Shown: positions 12,091 through 24,099 of the stretch, piece after piece
How the letters are laid out: every line of letters starts with the position of its first letter
How positions within the stretch are numbered: position 1 is the stretch's first letter
Assembly (NCBI GenBank): GCA_021229015.1
Contig: CM037777.1
Location: 51,701,658 to 51,765,657 of the forward strand
Length of the DNA stretch: 64,000 nt
DNA from: Solen grandis
Lineage: Eukaryota > Mollusca > Bivalvia > Adapedonta > Solenidae
Direction: 5' to 3'
Notes under the pieces: generated by a model
Databases searched by the model: none
The model's input: the letters and a program-made list of their open reading frames with translations, nothing else
Told to the model about the DNA's origin: nothing
Program-made: the position numbers and the translations under genes

Positions 12091-13432
12091 TTTAAATACA
12101 CAATTTTAGGATTAGCAACCATGTACACTATTAATAGACCTTTTTATCAATAGCCACAAGTATCTGCATCACTATACAGCATCCGTAAATTTGTTTATTC
12201 ATTTTTTATAGATTTGGTCATTGATTTTCTTAACTGCTTCAACAAATGGGAAAGGGTTATTTTTTTCAAATCTAAATATATTAAAGGTCCTCACACCAAA
12301 GACATGGTTACTGTTACCGTACACTCTCCAATTTATGCTCTCAATAATCGCACTAAATCATGACACGGCCATTATGTAATTTTGGGAATCTGAAATAATT
12401 TCTTCAGGTAAAAGAAATGTTGATTAACATCACAACGGTCGATTTTTTGTCATATAAAGGCTATTTACATGCGACAACTGAAATTCTATAATATCCAAAA
12501 TAAACATGGTATGAAACCGCATAAGGTCACTGTGACATACGTTCCTTTCACCAGGTCAGCACTTTTTGAACAACCCTTTAATGACAAGTGTTAATTGTAC
12601 CAAAAAAACATTAGTAAATATACCTACCCCAGCTTGGTTCTTTAGCTCCCTAGACAGACGATCTTAACCTCTCGTGCACAGGAACTGATTTGTATGGGGG
12701 CATGGTCCGATATTACATTTTATATGCAGTATAGCATTATCATGTGATATTTTGGGAGCCTACTAAAAGCCGGTCTCCAAATTATCGACGGTTGTTTTGC
12801 GAAAAATAATGTGGTTTAACATAGATTTAAGTCATATGATTTTATAAGTTTAATAAATAACAAGAACTGCTTACAATACAACATTTCATTAAAATATAAA
12901 CAAAATTCAATCGTCAACTCCAATGACATAAATCCATAATATAAACCTAAAATGTAAAACTTGTATAAAAAGCTTCAATATTGATTGCAATTCTGTTTTC
13001 CTTCATAGAGAAAATGTGTCATGGAATTTCCAAGTATACAATACACTATGAGATGAATAAAAAATACATACTTACAAAGGTTATCATTATCAAATAATAA
13101 ATTGTCGCGGGGGACTAATTTTTGTTGATATCTTTTGGTGATTTTATCCATAAATATTACGCCCAATGGAAATCATTCATTCAGTGGATAAACTTATTTT
13201 TATGGTAATGCTGTTGTCGATCAGTAGACGTAATATTTTCTAGAATCCAAAAATAAATGTACGAACAAAATTACATTTTAATGCAGATTAAACTATTTAA
13301 TATTAAAGAAAGATAATGAGTTCACAGAATATAAATAGAGATTCAAATGAAATAATAAGTAATACCCGTATCTAAATTGAATATCACTTTAAAAGAAAGC
13401 ACTGTATTAGTGTAACCAGGTGGAATCCTACT

Positions 13433-13500
13433 GCCCCGAGCTGGTATCAAACTCGGGACCCTCGGTATGCAAATCAGACACTCTACCACGTCACCATAAA
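13433..13500 (-). repeat. tRNA-like SINE head fragment
   Basis: On the - strand: GTGGTAGAGTGTCTGATT (A-box-like) and GAGTTTGATACC (B-box-like). The ends do not pair into an acceptor stem, so this is a SINE head rather than a tRNA gene. Confidence 0.5.
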
Positions 13501-15364
13501 AGCTAGCTCAATGACAAGATAGTACAAGTGCCATTTTATACCTCTACTACATTAGACTTTATGAATATAATTAAGAGCAAAAGATTTTTACATGTTATTT
13601 GATAATAAAGACGAGTTTCCGGTGGATATATTTGGATTAAACACAAAATCAAATCAGACTGGCTAAAAACAACTGTACATAACATTTCTTTTAATATTTA
13701 TATTAATATCTCAGTACTATATGTCAAAAATAAAAAAAAAATGTAGTACAAACAAGCACATTTTAATTCTTCTTTAAAATAAATATTACTCACAAAAATT
13801 AAATAATGCAAAAATACAATGATTATACATACATGTTTATAATAGTTACTGTATATTATTGTATATTATACATGTACTCTTATTTTGTTTTGACCGTTTT
13901 AATACTGTATGAAAGTAATGTAAATGTATTTGTTAAATTAAAAAAACAAAATGTCAATTTAAATGGAAGTACAATTTATAATTTTTACAGGGTATGCTTA
14001 AACTAAATAAGATATGTTTTTTGTTTTTTTTTAAATGTACTTTCTTTGTATTATTAAGATATGTTTCAATGTTAAGAATCTATTAAATGTAGAAAGGACA
14101 CTTTGTCATTTGAAAAATGGCTAAATTAATTTTCTATTAAAATAAAAAATACTTGTGTGTTTAGAAGAACTTTAACTATCACATAGGTGACCCACATCTG
14201 ACCTGGTCCTAAAGTATAATGGGACAGGACGGGATGGACGTGATTCAAGTAATAAAACGATTGTGCAGGATTCCTATAGAGCCACCACTTCAGTGAAGCA
14301 GAGTTTATGATAAAGCATCTGAAGCTTGACCATATAGCACATTAAAGAAGGAAAGGGGCTATTTTAGGTTGTGGTCTGCTTTATGAGTATTTTTAGACTA
14401 CCATCACATAAAATCTGTCCACTTGGCCTGTCCACCATCGTCGGATAACCACAACTGATTTTAACATTTCACTATGTCTGTGATATATGAGAGAGTAATG
14501 GTTAAGTTGCTCGCGGGTTTTCAGCAATGCCTGTTCATCCTAATAAATAAGGAATTTGAGGGAAAAAACCTGTTCAAGATTGATGATGAAAATAGAGATG
14601 TTCTTTTAAGTGATAAAACATTTCTAATATACACATCCTAAGACATTACTATTCATATTTATGCACGTAATCTATGATAACAAATAACAGTGAAAAAGAA
14701 AAAACAAATATATTGCACACGGACGTTCAGACACACCAGTGGTCAGCAGCTGGCACTCTTTTGCTTTTGGAGTTTTCATATTAACAATATTGTCATCATA
14801 AAGAAATAAAATAAAAAATACCTTTAAAATCTGAACAATAAAACACATAATTACTGTTGAAAGTTTTTTTTATCTATAGACATAATTTATGTTGTATTTA
14901 GAAAAAGAAACCGGTTCAAAATAAAATAACAGTCAAATAACAATAAACAAATACATGTATGTAAATTAAGACAAGAGTGCTCCTAGGAACACATGTTTCA
15001 CCTGGACGGACAGACGATGCAAAAATGATCCCTATGTTTCACCTCTGCTTACAGCAAGCGACACAAAAATTATCTGTAAAATATGTGAAAGAATATCATC
15101 TAACAGGACTTGGACCAACAATATTTGGGCCCACTGCAACACTGAACAATTCTAAAATAAGGAATTGAATGATTATGCTGACAAAATTGCATTATTCCAA
15201 GAAGTGATTTTTGTGCCTAATGTGAGAACATTCAAGTACATTGTGGATTATGGTGCATTACTCTTGAGAATGATCAGCTTCAATATGCTCTTGGTATCAT
15301 GAAGCTCACCATTATCAAAGTTTTTATTTTCCCTGTTGGAATGTAACAATTTTACTGAATGTAT

Positions 15365-15543
15365 TACCCCAGTGAAAATGTCAATGGAATACCAATGAAA
15401 TACCACTGTATTCCAGTAGTCAACAGATATACAAGATTTCTCTGAAACATCAGTGGAAAACTTTCAGTGGAATACTAGAGAAATTTGCCACTGGTATACC
15501 AATTGTGTACTCGTGGTATTCCATTTAAATTTTTACTGGGGTA
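15365..15543. mobile_element. Short MITE (179 bp)
   Basis: Terminal inverted repeats TACCCCAGTGAAAAT at the left and ATTTTTACTGGGGTA at the right, with subterminal GGAATACCA/TGGTATTCC also inverted. No coding capacity. Confidence 0.8.
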
Positions 15544-15988
15544 GATTTAAATATATTGTAAATAATAATAATAATTGCTTTAAGACACCGAGTCATTATT
15601 TGATATATATATGAATCATACCAATGCACATCCGAAAGTTATAAACATATTCAATTTCTCTCAAGATAATACAATGATGTTTTCACCCTGTATAAATAAA
15701 GAGAATGGTGCAAGTTAAAACTGTAGACCTTACAATAGTATAAAACTAATATTACAAGAGTAAAGAACTTTACCAAAATGAAAGACATTGTTTTCAGATC
15801 TAATTTTATTTAATTTGTATAAACCATCAAAATATGTATTGGTGATAATTGTATACAAGTCTAAGCTTCTCTAGTCATGGCGTGAGGAAAAGGAAATGCT
15901 TTTATTTCTTTTATCTATGAAAAACCATGCGCATCTCATATCTTTTCAGAAAAATAAATTCCTCTCTCTTTCTTAATGGTGATATAGC

Positions 15989-16589
15989 CAGGGCTCGAAT
16001 TTAGCACTTGCAAACTCGCAAAATGCGAGTGGGAAATGAATTTTGCGAGTTCATTTTGAAGCTGCTCGCATTTTTTGGGGAATGCAAAGTTTTGAATCCA
16101 GTCAAGATCAGCACTGTGTTTTCTTTATCGGGACTAGTAAAAAGTAAAATCTATTGCAGGGAGGCATAATTTAAAGCTACGCGCACCTGCTAGACTAGTA
16201 CCCAATGTTTTTGTATAGTCATCATTACCCGATAACTACATATGGTGCACAGTCTTACTGTTTACTTTCTTCACTTTATGCAGCCAATTTGTAACTAACT
16301 AAATATCAAAGCGTTATTCACAACACGTTTTTTTTTCCTCTTTAGAAAAAAAAAGAACAACTGTAATAATCAAATTACCAGACATTACTGATATATTTAC
16401 AATTTTTGTACTATTTTTATAAAGTATCTGTTAATAATTTAAATTAGGCATCTCACACTGAGAAGAGTTTTGCCTTCGTAAAATATATACCATTCATGAA
16501 ATCGCAAGTGAACGATCAATTTTGCGAGTTGATATTTTAGCTACTTGCAAAAGATTGCGAGTGGCAAGAAAAGTTAAATACGAGCCCTG
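15989..16589. mobile_element. Nonautonomous TIR element, CAGGGCTCG termini
   Basis: Left end CAGGGCTCGAATTTAGCACT and right end TTAAATACGAGCCCTG are inverted repeats. Subterminal TGCGAGT motifs recur several times on both sides (16020-16070 and 16500-16565), as expected for transposase-binding sites. CAGGG termini suit hAT-type elements; I could not confirm an 8-bp target duplication. Confidence 0.75.
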
Positions 16590-16674
16590 ATAACAATTTT
16601 TTAAAAGAAAAAAAATATTTAATCACTTTTTTAAAAACCAATCCCCTCCTTTTGTTGAATAATCTTTTTCCTCA

Positions 16675-16830
16675 TATAGACACGTTTTAACAGTTTAGCA
16701 AACAGGGAAGACCCAGATCAGACAGCACCTACTAAGATCAATGTCTACTTTGTTTTCTTATACAATATTGTAGCTCAACTTCTACAAAGTCTACACAGAA
16801 ATAAAAAAAAATCTTTATTTTTCATATATT
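16675..16830 (-). repeat. Dispersed repeat, family D
   Basis: Reverse copy of a sequence also present at 38578-38830, 51330-51485 and 54825-55018; shared phrases include GACCCAGATCAGACAG and TTGTAGCTCA with CAATATTG. It overlaps the 3' UTR of the dioxygenase gene. Confidence 0.6.
16814..16819 (-). terminator. Poly(A) signal of the dioxygenase gene
   Basis: AATAAA on the - strand, about 135 nt downstream of the stop codon at 16953, followed by a T/GT-rich stretch. Spacing suits a short 3' UTR. Confidence 0.65.
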
Positions 16831-16952
16831 CGTACCAGTCAAAGTTAAGTAAATAAACAAATTTGAACAATAACACTCATGAGATAAAAATAGAACATGC
16901 AGTCCTATCTAAGACTATCTGTCTCAACAATTGCTGTATTACCCACGACTGA

Positions 16953-17068
16953 TTAGGCATTAGTCTTCTCTGCAGAATACATAATGTCTGTCCTCATCGA
17001 GTATTTTGTTCCTTTCACAAGCTCTGAACCTTCGTGCATTATGGCGTGGTCAAAAATCAGAACCATAC
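16953..17068 (-). CDS. Dioxygenase exon 6 (distal His, stop)
   Basis: Acceptor GATTTGCAG; reads MVLIFDHAIMHEGSELVKG, then TKYSMRTDIMYS and stop TAA at 16953-16955. Carries the third iron ligand and the co-substrate-binding basic residue. Confidence 0.93.
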
Positions 17069-20000
17069 CTGCAAATCATTGCAAAGGATCTAAACATAAT
17101 CATACTGAAAATAAGGACAGTAACAAAACCTGATGAAATTAGTGCAATTCAAAATTCCTGTGTATTCTACCTGCGTCTAACTTTTTTTTTTCAAATCTAC
17201 TTCTTTATAAACAAATGTTATTTTTCTTAAATGATAAGAAAACATCTTTCTTTCCATTAATACCAAAGCTATAGAAAATAAACATCGTATAAACAAGAAG
17301 GCCATGATGGCCCAAGATCGTTCACCAGTGGTAAAGCAGGAGATGTCATTTAAAGATTTTTCTAATTCTAGCTCTGGCTGCCATCTTTTTCAGTGGACCT
17401 TAACCATTTTAGCCATTTTTGTTCCATACCATTAAAGGATCTTTCTTGTTAAGTTTCATTAAAATCTGCTTAGCAGTTCAGGAGGAGATGTCATTTAAAG
17501 CAAAAGTTGACAAATAAAGTGAAATTAAATTTTAGCAGAATTAGAAATAGGTCATCCACAGTTTTTTTACACTCTAGCACCTGCGATCATTCCTAAACTG
17601 GTCTTCTTTGAACATGATTATAGAGATTAAGGCCATAACCTCTCAGACATGTTTGATTATGGCTGATATCATCCCTTTTGGTTAGGAATTATGGCCCTTT
17701 AATTCAAACACAAACAACAAAATATGCAATATGAACATAGATAGATTGTGGCATGCATTATTTTCTGAAGTACACATGGTCCAAAGATTAATTAAATGAC
17801 GTCTTACAACTCCTACAGTATATCATACAAAACGTAATGAAATAAACCGACACATTCATATCCCTTTTAAAACTTATCAGGAAAGTTTACATGTTAGAAT
17901 GAAAAGAGAGTATTATTTTGAGTGATAAATCGCATAAAAATGCACTGTATTATTTTTAAATTCATAATGATGAATCACTCAGGCCTACAGACTTGCGATA
18001 AGATTGCTGCACATCTGACCTTAAAACAGTGCATTATTCTGTAATATAGCGCTCAAAACTTTATTTTCTAATTAACAAATATGTACAACAATTGGAAATT
18101 CATGGAATAAACTGTGTTATTACCGGAAGCCATATTATGAAGAACTTGTATTGTTATAGCATTTCAGTTAGTTAGAGACTAAGTCTTTATGAGATATAGT
18201 GCTGCCATACTGCAGTATCATGCCATAGACATGCCAGGCATTATACCAAACCCAGTCACATTATTCTGACACCGGGCCAACCAGGCCTGAAACTACCCTG
18301 CAGGGAGCTACCAGTAGCTTTTTTGACAACTTTAGTACGTCATGGTCATGACCACCTGGCGGAAACTCTTATCACTCGACTGGGACGGCATGATTTGTAT
18401 TGTGTTAATGAATTATGAAACAGTTCTGTATCATAAATGAATTGATATTCTAGCAGGAATGTTCCTTTCAAGCTACGTACCAGTCTTGGGGACTACCTCC
18501 ACTGGATTCTGTTTGCCATAACTCAAGAAGGTTGTACTGCCACCCTTGAAGCCCTGCAAACAGGAATGAACGATAATCCTAAGTAACATCAAACTGATAT
18601 GTTAAGATACGTATGTAACTCCGAGTCAAATCAATTCTTAGTCCATGGTTTTATTCAAACTTCAAATATAGCCCTTCACATTAGGCTACCATTAAAAAAA
18701 AAATTGTTTGTAGAGCTCCGACCCTACGATTCTGAAAATTAAAGTTCTTTACAAAATTTGCCAAAAAAGTTCTTCCATATGTTTATATAGGTTCTGCTAA
18801 GGAGACCATAACCTAAAACTTAAAATCCAGGCCAAGTGTTTTTGAAAGTACAATCTCAGGCTCAAATTTTAGTATCATACTCCAATCCCTATTGAAAGTA
18901 ATGGGCATAGTTTGAGTATGAAATTCATACTGAGGTTCCATATTTATTTTTCAAGGACTCCATATTAAAATGGTTTGTTAATAGGATTTAACGTTCTGTC
19001 AACAATATTTTATTCATTTGGGGACTGTGTCTATTTGAGACAAATTTTGTGCTGCCATACTGCAGTATCACACCATAGACATGTGGCATGATACCACACC
19101 CAGTCACATTATCCTTACACCGACCAAACCGAGTCTGGGAACTACACATATATGCTGAGCTCCAAGCAAAGGATCTATACCAAAACCATTTTTTATGACT
19201 TTGGTATTTTGCAACTGGGGACCAAACCCACGACCTCCCCATTCCGGTGCAAACACTTTAACCACTTTGCCACTGAGATCCCTGACATTCATATACTGAC
19301 CAACAAATTGTCCTTACCTCATTTAGATATAACTGAAGAGTTATAAAGCTTCTCTCCCCATTCTTTCGAGTGTAGGCTCCATCCATGTGCGGCTTGAAAT
19401 ACTCCCCGGGCTTGTACTTCAGAAACCGGAGTCTATAAATATAAAATTTGTTGCATAACCATCATCATAACTTTTTGAAGAAAACTTCTCAATAAAGTGA
19501 CCTTTGACACCCATTTACGGTTAAAATCTGGATAATAAGTGATTATCTGAGCACGGTGTTTCATAAGGTCATGGTCCAATCAGGGACTACATTGTTAAAA
19601 CCTTGAGAAATCTCTGTGTTTTTCGCCTCACACTTGACCGAGCATTTCATTCTCCCCCATCAAAGAGCCATCATAGAGATACAATTCTGTGTAAATAAGA
19701 TACTGATTTTTAATCGAAGATTATTAATTATAATACATGTTTATTGGGTTGAACTTCCAATGAGAGTATTTCATTATTTTGAGACTACCGGTATGTCTAC
19801 TTGTGAAAAATATAGTACTACCACACTGCAGGATCATGCCGTAGACATGTGGCATGATGCCACACCTAATCACATTATCCTAACACTGAGAAAACCTGAG
19901 TCTTGAAACTACCCCATGTACATGCTGAATGCCAAGTACAGAGCTTCCAGTTCCAGTTTTAACACCTTTGGTAACTTAAGGTCAGGGATTAAACCCACGA

Positions 20001-22133
20001 CCCCCAGCTTCTGAGGCGGACACTCCATACCCTTGGCCACAGGCTACAATATATAACTTTGTAATTACGCAAGATAACTGTATGATGGTAATACATACTA
20101 AAAGAACAGATCTAAATAATTTCATTTTTTTCCATGGTACAGAACAATGCAAACATGAAGTACAATATTCGTTATTTTGTCGGATTAATTTTAAAAAAAG
20201 CAATGCCAGTAGTTACCTTTCATTCAACCCCATCACTTTCCGGGACCTCCAAGTGTCTGGGATGTGCTGTTTCACACGCTGCCAAATGCGGTTTGCCTCC
20301 TCAGGGCTGTCCCATATACACCGTGTGTTGTTTCGAACATCTGTCGCTAGTTCTTGCCTACAACAGATTTTATGTTGTGGGTAAAATATAAGAGTAATAA
20401 GAATACATGTATTTATAATTTACTAAAATGCAGATTTTTTTTTGGATTGTAAACAGATCTATGTCTACACTTTTAGTTTATGTGCTTTGTAATGGCCTGA
20501 AATTAACCTTTATTTACAGTATCAAATACTATATCCTTTCTACCATAAAAAGCAAATGAAAGGAATGCAAAAACATGAAAACTTATGAATAAGTTAATGA
20601 CCTTGTGAGTTTGACCATTTAAATGATTGAAAGATATGTTTGATAAATGAAAGTTTTAAAATTTTCTCCCAGCACAGGAGTATGAGAGACTTTTGTTTGT
20701 TAGGTTTAACATCCTGCCAACAGGATTTCAGTCATATGGAGACGATGTCTAATTGAGACAGATATTGTGTTGCCACACTGCAGTATCATGCTTTGGACAT
20801 GTGGCATGATACCATACACATCCACATTATGCTGACACCAGGCCAACCAGTCACGGAACTACCCTTATATGCTGATTGCTAAGCAAGGGAGATATACCAG
20901 TACCATTATTTACAACTTGGGTATGTCGTTGCCGCGGATCGAACCCATGACCTCCAGCTCCCGAGGCGGATGAGAGGAAGTGGTTTCCCGAGGTAGACAC
21001 TCTAACCACTCGGCCACTGGGCATGGCTACAGACACATGTAATGATGGGTGGGTGAAATATTGTAGGACAGACAGAATTTTCTCTAATGTCATTGTCAGT
21101 GCTTAAACAAGACGTAGTACAATTAAAGTAAAATTATATGAAGATAAAACAAAATATTTAGTGCAAATCAGAAGTCAAGATTTCTGTTTTGGATATGCAA
21201 ATGAATATTCAAATGAAGTACATGTATTTCAACTTGACTTGAACTTTCTTATTTTAATATTTGTTACTGGTATGACATAAAATAAACAATAAAAGTATTC
21301 TATATTAGAACTCATAAAATTTTTTTTTTTTGAATATTCAAATGAAGTACATTATTTCAACTTGATTTTTTTCACATTTCTCAGTAATATTCGTGCAGCT
21401 AATTGTGCGCAGATGTCTAGATCCCAAAAGAGGGTATAATGGAAAATAGGTAAATTGATAGATAGACAGAATTTAGTGGGTTTTTTTTAAAAATTTGCAG
21501 TCATTTTAATATCTTTCTTGCTAAAAGGACAGTATTATTACCTTCCCAAACCAACATTTAACAACGCCTTCTCGTACCCCATCTTCTCGGTCTTCTTAAT
21601 TAACTCCTTGCATTCCTGCCAGGTAAATACAGAATTTAAGTGAAACATTCATTACAGTATTAAGTGAGCTTTCATGTTCACCTCTGATTTTGTTCACAAA
21701 TTTGGCACTTTAACATTCCAAATACAAGTAAAGATTATGTCTAATGAAAAAAAGACATTATCATGATACAAAATTAAAGAAATATTCAAACTTATTCAGC
21801 AACTGCATGCTACAAAAAAGATACACAGATGTTCGATGACAGCACACTACTTACTGAAAGTGATCAATACCCCCACTACCATGCTAATTGTCGGTGATTA
21901 ACATTACCGTTATTACTGATGTTATTTACCAGCAGACATACCAACCAAAAGACAATTGCAATATATGGCCCTGCTTTGCACCATCCAAAAAAAAAGGAAG
22001 GCAAACATTTCAGTCTGGTAATTTGAAAATCCTGCAGGAAATGGAAAAGCCCATACAGTCTTAATGGCATTTATCTAATTACCTTTGACTTGAGTAAGTA
22101 ATCCTGATTCCTGGACCTGACACTCCATCTCAT
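16953..22133 (-). CDS. 2-oxoglutarate/Fe(II)-dependent dioxygenase, prolyl-4-hydroxylase-like (six exons, complete)
   Basis: Exons in transcript order: 22133-22083, 21615-21542, 20357-20217, 19432-19318, 18553-18481, 17068-16953. They total 570 nt, 189 aa plus stop. All introns are GT-AG and all phases match. The protein is a single P4H-type double-stranded beta-helix oxygenase. An N-lobe YLLKSKECKELIKKTEKMGY is followed by GLNERLRFLKYKPGEYF, the first iron ligands His104/Asp106 in KPHMDGAY, GGSTTFLS, and LIFDHAIMHEGSE with the distal His163. Lys173 or Arg177 in TKYSMRTD would bind 2-oxoglutarate. The catalytic triad is therefore complete and the enzyme is predicted active. There is no signal peptide or membrane segment, so it is probably cytosolic and not a collagen P4H alpha subunit. 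Substrate unknown. The first exon (17 codons) is the least certain piece; the rest is firm. Confidence 0.9.
17305..17760 (-). repeat. Dispersed repeat with GGCCATGATGGCCC terminus
   Basis: Starts AAGAAGGCCATGATGGCCCA, which is the complement of the right end of the 45191-46316 element (GGGCCATCTTGGCCCTCTTG). The GGAGATGTCATTTAAAG phrase occurs twice inside. Lies in the last intron of the dioxygenase gene. Confidence 0.65.
18162..18318 (-). mobile_element. SINE, family A, truncated
   Basis: Contains ATATAGTGCTGCCATACTGC, ACATTATTCTGACACCGGGC and CAGGGAGCTACCAGTA, in the reverse order of a sense copy. Head missing. Confidence 0.75.
18481..18553 (-). CDS. Dioxygenase exon 5
   Basis: 24 codons plus one base; acceptor CTGTTTGCAG, donor GTACGT. 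Encodes GFKGGSTTFLSYGKQNPVEV, the conserved GG.T.FL strand of P4H-type oxygenases. Confidence 0.9.
18982..19283 (-). mobile_element. SINE, family A, near full length
   Basis: Reverse copy from tail (TTTAACGTTCTGTCAACA) to a tRNA head whose B-box complement is GGACCAAACCCACGACCTCC and whose A-box complement includes TAACCACTTTGCCACTGAG. In dioxygenase intron 4, same orientation as the gene. Confidence 0.85.
19318..19432 (-). CDS. Dioxygenase exon 4 (HxD iron-binding motif)
   Basis: Encodes LRFLKYKPGEYFKPHMDGAY followed by SFITLQLYLNE. Acceptor TATATTTATAG, donor GTAAGG. His104 and Asp106 are the first two iron ligands. Confidence 0.94.
19744..20042 (-). mobile_element. SINE, family A
   Basis: Reverse copy with CATGCCGTAGACATGTGGCA, TAATCACATTATCCTAACAC and the head complement GATTAAACCCACGACCCC. 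Lies in dioxygenase intron 3. Confidence 0.82.
20217..20357 (-). CDS. Dioxygenase exon 3
   Basis: 141 nt, phase 2 to phase 2; acceptor CTGTTGTAG, donor GTAACT. Encodes SPEEANRIWQRVKQHIPDTW and KVMGLNER, the helix that leads into the catalytic beta-helix. Confidence 0.92.
20692..21028 (-). mobile_element. SINE, family A, full length
   Basis: Reverse copy with a (GTTT) tail at the left and a complete tRNA-like head at the right (complement of GTGGCCGAGTGGTTAGAGTG and GGGTTCGATCC). In dioxygenase intron 2. Confidence 0.88.
21542..21615 (-). CDS. Dioxygenase exon 2
   Basis: 24 codons plus two bases; acceptor TTACCTGGCAG, donor GTAATA. Encodes ECKELIKKTEKMGYEKALLN, the N-terminal helix typical of P4H-type oxygenases. 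Confidence 0.85.
22083..22133 (-). CDS. Dioxygenase exon 1 (tentative)
   Basis: ATG followed by 16 codons ending DYLLKSK and a donor GTAATT in phase 0. Joined to exon 2 it gives YLLKSKECKELI, which resembles the common FL.PEECDELI start of this domain. The upstream frame stays open to an alternative acceptor (TTTTTCTAG near 22166), so a longer N-terminus is possible. Confidence 0.6.
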
Positions 22134-22202
22134 TAACGCAAATATACCGGTATGTGCCAAATAACTAGAAAAACGGACTGATCCTTTGTTAAGTTTGATT
22201 CG

Positions 22203-22360
22203 TTTTGTCTGTTTGTTTCTTGAGTTTAACGTCCCATCAACAGTTTTTCAGTCATTTGGAGACGATGTCTACTTGAGACAGATATATTGCTGCCACACTG
22301 CAGTATCACACCATAGACATGTGGCAGGATACCACACCCAGTCACATTATCCTGACACCT
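22203..22360 (-). mobile_element. SINE, family A, truncated
   Basis: Reverse copy from the tail (GTTTAACGTCCCATCAACAG) to CACATTATCCTGACACC; the head half is absent. It lies just upstream of dioxygenase exon 1. Confidence 0.82.
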
Positions 22361-22500
22361 TGTTAAATTAGAGCCCAGACACATTTCAGGATGGGTAGAT
22401 GGATGGACAAAGTGGTTCCTATAAAACCCTCCTACCCCGCACCTTAACATTCATAGTGGGGATGTAATAAATCAATTTTTATTAAAGGAATAATGAGTGG

Positions 22501-22600
22501 NNNNNNNNNNNNNNNNNNNNNNNNNNNNNNNNNNNNNNNNNNNNNNNNNNNNNNNNNNNNNNNNNNNNNNNNNNNNNNNNNNNNNNNNNNNNNNNNNNNN
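22501..22600. other. Assembly gap (100 N)
   Basis: Exactly 100 unknown bases, the usual placeholder for a gap of unknown size. It interrupts a Tc1-like transposase. Confidence 0.97.
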
Positions 22601-22878
22601 CCACGGTTACCGACTACTAAACGCGACGTCGATTCCGCCGTCACAAACCTGTCACGCAAATGACGTTGACGTATGAAATTATCTTGTCTTACAGACGTCA
22701 CACGAGGTCTTCCTGAACGTGGCCGATCGGCAAACGTTCCCGTAACTCTAACACGTCGAACAAGACGCCGAATCGTCGACCGCGAGACGTTAAAACGTCT
22801 GGTGACTTGTTCTTGCGTTCGCCCGCATTCGAGCATGGCCAAAACGCGAGCTCTCTCTTCAGAATTTAGCCTTGGCAT
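22601..22878 (-). pseudogene. Tc1/mariner-superfamily transposase, N-terminal fragment cut by the gap
   Basis: The 92 readable codons begin MPRLNSEERARVLAMLECGR, then TQEQVTRRFNVSRSTIRRLV, a helix-turn-helix, and the DRPRSGRPR linker that joins the two halves of the paired-like DNA-binding domain of Tc1 transposases. The catalytic DDE domain would lie in or left of the gap. A full Tc1 transposase is about 340 aa, so an intact element would need the true gap to exceed 700 bp. Codons are GC-richer than the surroundings. Whether it is a live copy or a fragment cannot be judged. Confidence 0.85.
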
Positions 22879-23850
22879 TCTTAAAAACGAATATTTAATC
22901 AGAAAATTTCTGAAAATGTGATTGTCTATCGACTAGCACATGTAACTGTGTAAAATGTGATCGATTTCACCACGTGGCAAACATACACGAGGTGCACGTG
23001 GAAATCATGAGCAGCCACCGGAAATGGACATCGGGCTGAATAGAAGCGCACGATTTTTTCTTTGCCGTGATTGTCGGTCAATGTACATGTATACATACTA
23101 CATTTCACTAAAATTTCAACAGGTATGAGGAAAATAATGCCAAATTCCGTTGGGGCGTTTCTTTTTGCCCGTCAGTATATTTCTAAACCCGCCTCAGTAT
23201 TTCTTTGTAAATATAACTCTATATCTTACTACGGGCCGACAAGTCCTGGAACTAACTGAATTAATGCTGAGCTCTCAGCACCATTTTTAACGACTTCCAA
23301 ACGCTGGTGAGTCCTGACGAGGCCGACTAGTCTTGGAACTACCCTTTTGTACAAGTGATTTACATACAGTCGGATCTCGAATATTCTAAGTCGTCGAGAC
23401 CGACATTTCACATCGAATAAAGCATTTGTTTGAATAATCCATAATGGTCATATGTAACTGTTTGTTTACATGCTTTTATATCACTGGTATGTTGCGGCTA
23501 AATCTCAAGCCGCTCCACCACCGGCCCTGTTTAGTTATGAGTTCATACATAACGTAAAAAGTGTTCATTTAATGCAGATGTTACCTAACAAGTTCTATAC
23601 TAATAAATAAAACTTCCTATTCTGTAACGGAAATGGTGTTCCTCTGTTTCATTTTTTTTTTAATTTTATCATTATTATTCACTAAAATACGCACACATAT
23701 GTATTTAATGATCAATGTTGCGATATATTTTCGACTAGAAACATATAGCAATGATTTAAGCGCCATCTGCAGCAGTATCATCATCATCACACACAGTCTG
23801 TCTATAGAAATGATATAGATATGACAATAAATTTATGAATAATCAAATCC

Positions 23851-23852
<2 letters not shown>

Positions 23853-23885
<33 letters not shown>

Positions 23886-23905
23886 AAAAAAGAAAAAAAA
23901 AAAAC
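23853..23905. repeat. Poly(A) tract
   Basis: A-run of about 30 followed by interrupted A-runs with single G. Possibly the tail of an unrecognised retroelement. Confidence 0.9.
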
Positions 23906-24099
23906 ATATTTCCAGAACACAACTACAGTATATGTGTGGATATTGCTCACCAATATAGCATACTACACTTCTCTCCGTGTCTTTCATTTTCTTTTGTCAT
24001 AGCGAATTAAAGTTCATTTGCACCAAAAGCCCCGGTCTACCAGCAGGAGGAATTATAACAAGTAACTTGTTTTTAGAAGTACCGGTAAATACTATCAAA

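Larger units (their letters stand above)
8355..16800. other. Intergenic region between the convergent HSPA12-like and dioxygenase genes
   Basis: AT-rich with no recognisable exon. It holds a SINE A and SINE B pair at 10.72-11.17 kb, a SINE C at ~11.97-12.09 kb, a tRNA-like fragment at 13433-13500, a short MITE at 15365-15543 and a 601-bp TIR element at 15989-16589. Short ORFs such as 8485-8739 have no family similarity and AT-biased composition. Confidence 0.6.

Noticed and set aside
12975..13166. - strand segment MDKITKRYQQKLVPRDN ending at a GTAAGTATG donor
   Set aside because: The donor is good but no acceptor-linked partner exon or family similarity was found in the next kilobase; left out as unsupported.
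13433..13500. Candidate tRNA gene
   Set aside because: The A- and B-box-like segments are present but the acceptor and anticodon stems do not form; it fits a SINE head.
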